Position numbers and translations under genes: made by a program
Shown: in pieces, positions 59,794-64,000 of the stretch
How the letters are laid out: each line of letters opens with the position of its first letter
How positions within the stretch are numbered: the first letter of the stretch is position 1
DNA from: Solibacteraceae bacterium
GTDB lineage: Bacteria; Acidobacteriota; Terriglobia; Bryobacterales; Bryobacteraceae
NCBI GenBank assembly: GCA_026984795.1
Contig: JALSRK010000028.1
Location: 142,565-206,564, forward strand
Length of the DNA: 64,000 nucleotides
Direction of reading: 5' to 3'
The notes under the pieces: model-generated
The model's database searches: none
Seen by the model: the letters and a program-made list of their open reading frames with translations, nothing else
Told to the model about the DNA's origin: nothing

Positions 59794-60638
59794 TCGTAGC
59801 GGCACTGGGAATTGTCGGCCTTTACGTAGAAAGGTTTGTAGTTCTTCGCCTTCTTGTCCATACAGCCGATCAGAGGCAGTAGCTCCACTTTGCGGAACTC
59901 GATCGGGTGGCTCTCGCTTTGTAACGAAATATAGCCCTCGGTGAGCAACTTGCCGTCTTGCTTCACCGCCGGGTCGTAGTGGTTCACCACCCCGCCGCCG
60001 ATCTGGGGTTTCTCATAGGCCAGCACCACCTTGCCGTTGACGATGTGCTCGATCCGCTCGGCGCCCAAGACCTTGGCTTCCACGCGCACCCACTGGTCGC
60101 CGTTGAAGGTCGGCGCACTGGACTGGACACAGTGTTTCGTCACCAGCTTCCCGTTCATGACGACATGGGTGCCGGGCGTGCAGAGGTTCGCCGTCGGACG
60201 TTCGCCTTTTCCTGAGCCCCCGAGCAACTGGACTTCGATGGAAATCGGGAAGTCCTGGTCTTTGAGCATCGTCTGCGGCGGCTGGCAGTGGATCATGATG
60301 CCGCTATTACGGAATCCCCACTCCGGGCCGCCGCGCAGCTGCTCGCCGACGAACCGGTATTCCACCGCGATGATGTAGTAGGAGAAGCTCTGGTCGTAGA
60401 AGATGTGGCCGAAGCGCCCTCCGAAGTCCTTGTACTGGTCGTAGGAGACAACCAGCTTGCCGTCCTTGACGCGGAAGGTATTGCCGTAGTTGTCGTCCAG
60501 GTCGTAGCCGGTGATCTTGACGCGCCAGCCGTCGAGGTTCTTGCCGTTGAAGAGCTGGATCCAATCGTCTTTTGTGGCGCCCTGCTGGGCCGCGGCAGGG
60601 ATCGCTGCCAGCAGGAGCAAGAAGAACAGCCTTTGCAT
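59790..60638 (-). CDS. Exported DUF1080 (3-keto-disaccharide hydrolase-like) protein
   Basis: 282 residues: signal peptide ~1-18 (LFFLLLLAAIPAAAQQ), then a jelly-roll domain with WIQLFNGKNLDGWRVKI, GPEWGFRNSGIMIH and, near the end, GYISLQSESHPIEFRKVELL, the DUF1080 pattern. Members are found in acidobacteria, planctomycetes and Bacteroidetes; some hydrolyse 3-keto-glycosides. The tail has Cys residues (GCMDKKAK, SQCRYD). Single gene. Confidence 0.87.
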   Translation of the reverse strand: MQRLFFLLLLAAIPAAAQQGATKDDWIQLFNGKNLDGWRVKITGYDLDDNYGNTFRVKDGKLVVSYDQYKDFGGRFGHIFYDQSFSYYIIAVEYRFVGEQLRGGPEWGFRNSGIMIHCQPPQTMLKDQDFPISIEVQLLGGSGKGERPTANLCTPGTHVVMNGKLVTKHCVQSSAPTFNGDQWVRVEAKVLGAERIEHIVNGKVVLAYEKPQIGGGVVNHYDPAVKQDGKLLTEGYISLQSESHPIEFRKVELLPLIGCMDKKAKNYKPFYVKADNSQCRYD

Positions 60639-60768
60639 GATACGGAAAGTATACCCCTCCTGCCGCGCCCGGAGACCGGCGCCGCGGGGCCGGAGAAGAG
60701 AAGGCCGCTGCCGTCCAAAGGGGGGACGGACAGCAGCGGCTCTTCGTGGAGGCGTCCAGCAGCGGCGG

Positions 60769-61998
60769 TTACTTGCCGTGCCGCGCCCGCATCTCTTCGG
60801 CGAGATACTTGATGTCGGTCAAGGTGCGCTTCATCGCCGCCCAGCCGTACCACAGGGCGTAGTCCGGGTTGGCGTGGAAGGTCCCCTGGAAGGCGCGCAT
60901 GCGGTATTCGAGGTGCATCTCGTGGAGCTTGGTCTCGATCGGCGTGGCGGCGTCGTGGAAGGTCAGCAGGTCCGGATAAGCGTAAGCGTAATTGTCGGGT
61001 TTCTCGAGGATTCCGTCTTGGTACAGTCCGGCCACGATTTCGATGGCTTCCGCCATCAGGTGGTCCGCCTCTTTGATCATCTGGTCGCCCTTTTCGAGTT
61101 CGCCCTTGGCGAAATTTATCGAGTGGCACTGGTTGCAGGTCTTCAGCATCTTGTCCCGCTCCTTCTGCCACTCTTCCTGGGTAAGGCGGGCCACCTGGGC
61201 CTTCTTGACGACCTCGAGCCGGGGGGTGGGGTTCCCGTCGGGATCCAGCACGCCGAGCCCCTTGAGAATCGTCGCCCGGTCGGCCGCCCACTGCTTGTCT
61301 TCAGGCATCGGCAGCCGGACGGCGAGGAAGCCCCAGGCGGTGCGGACTTCGTGGTTGCCCCCCTGCATGTGGCAGGTCTGGCAAGTCGGCGCCGCCGTCT
61401 TTTCGGGCAGCGTCCCGTTCTGCTTCAACAGGTACCTTACGCCGTGCTTGGAAGCCGAATACATCTCCCACTGGGGATGGTCGAAGCCCATGTGGCACGT
61501 CTGGCAAGCTTGCGGCTGCCGGGCTTCCACGGTGGAAAAGGTGTGCCGCGTGTGGCAGGCGTCGCAGGAAGCCACCCCGAAGCCGCCGCCTTCCTCCTTC
61601 AACTGCTTGATCTCTTCCGGAGTCTTCAGGCCCACCTTGTGGCAGCCGCCGCAGCCTTTCATCCCCTCGGTGGTGACCATGGGCTGCCAGTGGAAGGTGG
61701 GCATGGCCTTCATGGCCGCCCAGGCGAAGGCGTGCTTGCCCTTGCTGAACTGCTCCACCTGCTGGGAATGGCACATCTTGCAGGTATCCGGAGTCGGGAT
61801 CTTGACCTTGCTGACGTCGTCTTTCGAGGTGTGGCCGCTCCCGTGACAGACCGAACAGTCGATCGAATTCTGGGCATGCTTGCTGAGCTGCCAGTCTGAA
61901 ACGATGTTCGGCGTCACGGTCTTGTGACATTCCACGCAAGTGGCGCCGAAAGCGAGAGGCGCGAGCGTGAACAAAGCGAAAACAGTTGCGATGCGCAT
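60769..61998 (-). CDS. Octaheme c-type cytochrome, hydroxylamine-oxidoreductase-like
   Basis: 409 residues: signal peptide (about 1-19) and eight CxxCH motifs: CVECH, CSVCH, CKMCH, CGGCH, CDACH, CQTCH, CQTCH and CNQCH. The spacing and the segments GFDHPQWEMYSASKHGVRY and KPDNYAYAYPDLLTFHD resemble the HAO/octaheme cytochrome family, active on hydroxylamine, nitrite or hydrazine. Which of the HAO-type oxidases or the reductase-type forms it is depends on a Tyr crosslink that cannot be placed here. No electron-transfer partner gene is adjacent. I start at the ATG at 61998, which begins the signal peptide and has GGAG upstream. Confidence 0.87.
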   Translation of the reverse strand: MRIATVFALFTLAPLAFGATCVECHKTVTPNIVSDWQLSKHAQNSIDCSVCHGSGHTSKDDVSKVKIPTPDTCKMCHSQQVEQFSKGKHAFAWAAMKAMPTFHWQPMVTTEGMKGCGGCHKVGLKTPEEIKQLKEEGGGFGVASCDACHTRHTFSTVEARQPQACQTCHMGFDHPQWEMYSASKHGVRYLLKQNGTLPEKTAAPTCQTCHMQGGNHEVRTAWGFLAVRLPMPEDKQWAADRATILKGLGVLDPDGNPTPRLEVVKKAQVARLTQEEWQKERDKMLKTCNQCHSINFAKGELEKGDQMIKEADHLMAEAIEIVAGLYQDGILEKPDNYAYAYPDLLTFHDAATPIETKLHEMHLEYRMRAFQGTFHANPDYALWYGWAAMKRTLTDIKYLAEEMRARHGK

Positions 61999-62222
61999 AC
62001 GGGACTCCTCTCCTACAACGAGCCAGTGTACACTGGGAGCCGCCGCCGGCGGTGTGACTCCGGTCACGTCAATATGGAAATACTAGGTCTTAAGATCCTG
62101 ATCCCTCTGATCGAGCCGCCCGCCCGCGTCTGCGCGTGGCCCTCCCGCTGGATAGAATAACCGGGGGCTTGCCGGTGAGCCGAACCAGCCGGCCCCGCAA
62201 ATCTCAAGGAGATGTTGGACTC

Positions 62223-63338
62223 ATGAAGGTACTGATGCGGATACTCGCGCTCCTGTTTGCGGCGATGATGGCGGCCGGAGCCGCCGCTCAGCAAGACCTG
62301 CACCGTTCCGTGGTGTTGATCACTGCGGATGGACTGCGCTGGCAGGAGATCTTCCGGGGGGCCGACCCGGCTTTCTTCGGCCGCGAGGAGACGGGGATGA
62401 AAGACGCTCGCGACGTGGCGCGCCGGTTCGGCGGCGCTTCGGCGGCGGAGCGCCGGGCAAAGCTCCTGCCGTTCTTCTGGAACGAGCTGGTCAAGATCGG
62501 CTCGCTCTACGGCAACCGGGACAAGGGGAGCGAGGTGGTGGTTCGGAACCGCCACCGGTTCTCCTATCCAGGCTACTCGGAGATCCTGACGGGCAGGCCG
62601 CGGGACGACCTGATCGACAGCAACGACAACCGCCCGAACCCTTCGTTCACGGTACTCGAGATCGTCCGGAAGGAGCTCGGGCTGGCGCGCGAGCAGGTGG
62701 CGCTGTTCGGCTCCTGGGAAACCTTCTCCGGGATCGGGGCGCACGAGCCGGGAAGCGTCTTCATCAATGCGGGCTACACTTCGCTCGAGCTGGCCGGCGC
62801 CTCGGCGCGGCTGATCGAACTCAGCCGGGACCAGTTTTCGCTGCTCACGCCTTGGCGCACCGTGCGACACGACTACACTACATTCGAGCTGGCTCTCGAG
62901 TACCTCCGAACAAGAAAGCCCCGCTTGCTCTATATCGCTCTGGGCGAGACGGACGACTGGGCTCACGCGAAGCGATATGACCGGTACCTCGAGATGATCC
63001 ACTACTTCGACGGCTGCGTGGGCCGCATCTGGAGGGCGATCCAACAGATGCCGGAGTACCGGGACCGGACGCTGCTGGTGGCGGCGACCGACCACGGGCG
63101 CGGATCCAAGATCAAGAACTGGGACCGGCACGGCGCCGATGTTCGCGGGGCGCAGTATATCTGGCTCGCGGTGGCCGGCGCGGGACTGGCGGCCGGAGGT
63201 GAAGCGGGGGAAGGCTCCCGCTTGACGCAGAGTGATATCGCCCCCACGATCCTGGAGTGGATGGGCATACCTTACACGAAACTGGAGGGCGTCGCTGGGC
63301 GGCCGCTGCCGGCGATCGCGGCCGGGAAGAGCCGCTGA
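62223..63338 (+). CDS. Exported alkaline-phosphatase/sulfatase-superfamily protein
   Basis: 371 residues: signal peptide ~1-22, then a metal-dependent hydrolase core starting VVLITADGLRWQEIFRG, with SYPGYSEILTG (nucleophile candidate Ser or Thr), LGETDDWAHAKRYDRYLEMI and AATDHGRGS near the end, together the metal-ligand pattern of the AP superfamily. The substrate (phosphate or sulfate ester) is not clear. I choose the ATG at 62223 because AAGGAG lies 11 bases upstream and the signal peptide begins there. A TAGAAT at 62153-62158 could be its -10 box. Confidence 0.82.
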   Translation: MKVLMRILALLFAAMMAAGAAAQQDLHRSVVLITADGLRWQEIFRGADPAFFGREETGMKDARDVARRFGGASAAERRAKLLPFFWNELVKIGSLYGNRDKGSEVVVRNRHRFSYPGYSEILTGRPRDDLIDSNDNRPNPSFTVLEIVRKELGLAREQVALFGSWETFSGIGAHEPGSVFINAGYTSLELAGASARLIELSRDQFSLLTPWRTVRHDYTTFELALEYLRTRKPRLLYIALGETDDWAHAKRYDRYLEMIHYFDGCVGRIWRAIQQMPEYRDRTLLVAATDHGRGSKIKNWDRHGADVRGAQYIWLAVAGAGLAAGGEAGEGSRLTQSDIAPTILEWMGIPYTKLEGVAGRPLPAIAAGKSR

Positions 63339-63358
63339 CAGCCGCCGGACACCGGCGA

Positions 63359-63387
63359 TTGCCCGCCCGATCCCGTGATTGTATAAT
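63359..63387 (+). promoter_or_regulatory. Promoter of the tRNA-Tyr/tRNA-Thr/tuf transcript
   Basis: TTGCCC (63359-63364), a 17-base spacer and a perfect TATAAT (63382-63387), about 95 bases before tRNA-Tyr. This is the best housekeeping promoter match in the window. Confidence 0.65.
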
Positions 63388-63482
63388 CGAGAGTGGCCAC
63401 GGTAACGGCCGGAGAGGGAAAGTGCGCCGGACCGGCGGTCCCGAGCTCCGGCGCCGGAAGGCTGCTGATTCCGCCTAGTACT

Positions 63483-63571
63483 GGACGGGTGGCCGAGTGG
63501 TTAAAGGCAGCAGACTGTAAATCTGCCGGTCCTTGCGACCTACGTAGGTTCGAATCCTACCCCGTCCACCA
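63483..63571 (+). tRNA. tRNA-Tyr (GTA)
   Basis: The acceptor stem GGACGGG pairs with CCCGTCC (63561-63567). Anticodon GTA is at 63517-63519 in the loop CTGTAAA. A long variable arm makes it class II, as expected for Tyr. The T-arm reads GGTTCGAATCC. CCA is encoded at 63569-63571. It is followed 42 nt later by tRNA-Thr and then tuf. Confidence 0.96.
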
Positions 63572-63613
63572 GATGTATTACCGGGAAGTGGCTGTGGCCG
63601 GACGGTCTTGTGG

Positions 63614-63689
<76 letters not shown>

Positions 63690-63813
63690 TCGGTTTTGAT
63701 ACGCCGCGGACGCCGTCCCGCGGCTGGGCTTCTCGATAAGCTCCAGAAGATCCATTTCCAGCTCGAAAGGACTCATACGGAGAGCACTAATCGACATATG
63801 GGACGCGGGCTCC

Positions 63814-63833
63814 CGGGGCGGAAGTCCGCCCCG
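63814..63833 (+). repeat. GC-rich hairpin in the tuf leader
   Basis: CGGGGCGGA-AG-TCCGCCCCG, nine-base arms around AG, some 45 bases before the tuf ATG. No U-tract follows. It may be a processing site or stabilising stem between tRNA-Thr and tuf. Confidence 0.45.
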
Positions 63834-63879
63834 CGGGGCCGCATGAGCGCCTAAGCGCAGAGGACAAGGATTACCAATC

Positions 63880-64000
63880 ATGGCCAAGGAGAAATTCGAC
63901 CGGAGCAAGCCGCACATCAACATTGGGACGATCGGGCACATCGATCACGGCAAGACGACGCTGACGGCGGCGATCACGCAGACGTTGGCGAAGAAGAACC
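63880..64000 (+). CDS. tuf: Elongation factor Tu, 5' part only
   Basis: The first 40 codons are present; the gene runs off the right edge. The product starts [19 protein letters not shown] and continues with [17 protein letters not shown], the P-loop region of EF-Tu, which delivers aminoacyl-tRNA to the ribosome. Ile replaces the common Val in GHxDHGKTT, a known natural variant. ATG at 63880, with AAGGA nine to ten bases upstream. Probably cotranscribed with the two tRNAs. Confidence 0.96.
   Translation, partial: MAKEKFDRSKPHINIGTIGHIDHGKTTLTAAITQTLAKKN

Overview
The window looks like a chromosomal segment of a high-GC, motile, Gram-negative bacterium, most likely an acidobacterium of the Bryobacterales/Solibacter group. 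The best pointers are an SBBP-repeat protein ending in what resembles the 'Solibacter uncharacterized C-terminal' domain (42322-44316), flagellar P- and L-ring genes (an outer membrane is present), a DUF5658 protein, DUF1080, heparinase-like and GH29 enzymes, and a tyr-thr-tuf tRNA/EF-Tu cluster. The taxonomic call is inference from gene content. No 16S gene, mobile element or CRISPR array was seen.

Layout. 1-4534 (+): a nucleotide-transporter-like membrane protein with HEAT repeats (5' end cut by the window), a stand-alone cyclic-nucleotide-binding-fold protein, and a soluble histidine kinase/response regulator pair. 4576-23257: a large flagellar locus in two divergent blocks. flgF-flgG-flgA-flgH-flgI-flgJ runs leftward and ends in a translationally coupled cation/proton antiporter. 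fliK-flgD-flgE-fliN-fliO-fliP-fliQ-fliR-flhB-flhA-flhF-fliA, a second SpoA-domain protein and a SwrB-like membrane protein run rightward. 23500-26016: a heparinase II/III-like lyase. 26062-31740 (-): a tightly overlapping operon for a TAT-exported molybdopterin oxidoreductase, a four-cluster Fe-S subunit, a cytochrome b fused to a YeeE/YedE-type sulfur permease half, a separate second YeeE/YedE half, and an exported rhodanese that lacks its catalytic cysteine. 31741-32611 is the longest gene-free stretch and holds several dyads.

32612-44316 is a mosaic of single genes: NAD-dependent epimerase, small membrane proteins, methyltransferase, alpha-L-fucosidase, NCS1 permease with a coupled 56-residue membrane protein, a fused E1 alpha/beta 2-oxoacid dehydrogenase, a zinc-ribbon membrane protein, a NYN-LOTUS putative RNase, and the SBBP protein. 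44297-59044 is a Tad/Flp pilus locus. A leftward block carries a LuxR-type regulator with a degenerate receiver, two TadE-like pseudopilins, a TadG-like vWA protein and a TonB-like protein. It diverges across a regulatory region (49391-49861) from a rightward block: unknown/PilZ-like gene, flp1, flp2, cpaB, cpaC, cpaE, cpaF, tadB, tadC and a 32-residue membrane peptide. The prepilin peptidase is nearby on the minus strand. 59140-64000 holds a J-domain protein, a DUF1080 protein, an octaheme cytochrome c, a phosphatase/sulfatase-superfamily protein, tRNA-Tyr, tRNA-Thr and the start of tuf.

How it works together: flagellar export and basal-body genes plus the Tad pilus indicate both swimming and surface attachment. 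The molybdoenzyme/permease operon and the octaheme cytochrome suggest respiratory use of sulfur or nitrogen compounds. The lyase, fucosidase and DUF1080 genes suggest polysaccharide use. Genes within blocks often overlap by 4 nt (ATGA or GTGA), so translational coupling is pervasive. Several single genes have a TATAAT-like hexamer only a few bases upstream of their start, suggesting very short leaders.
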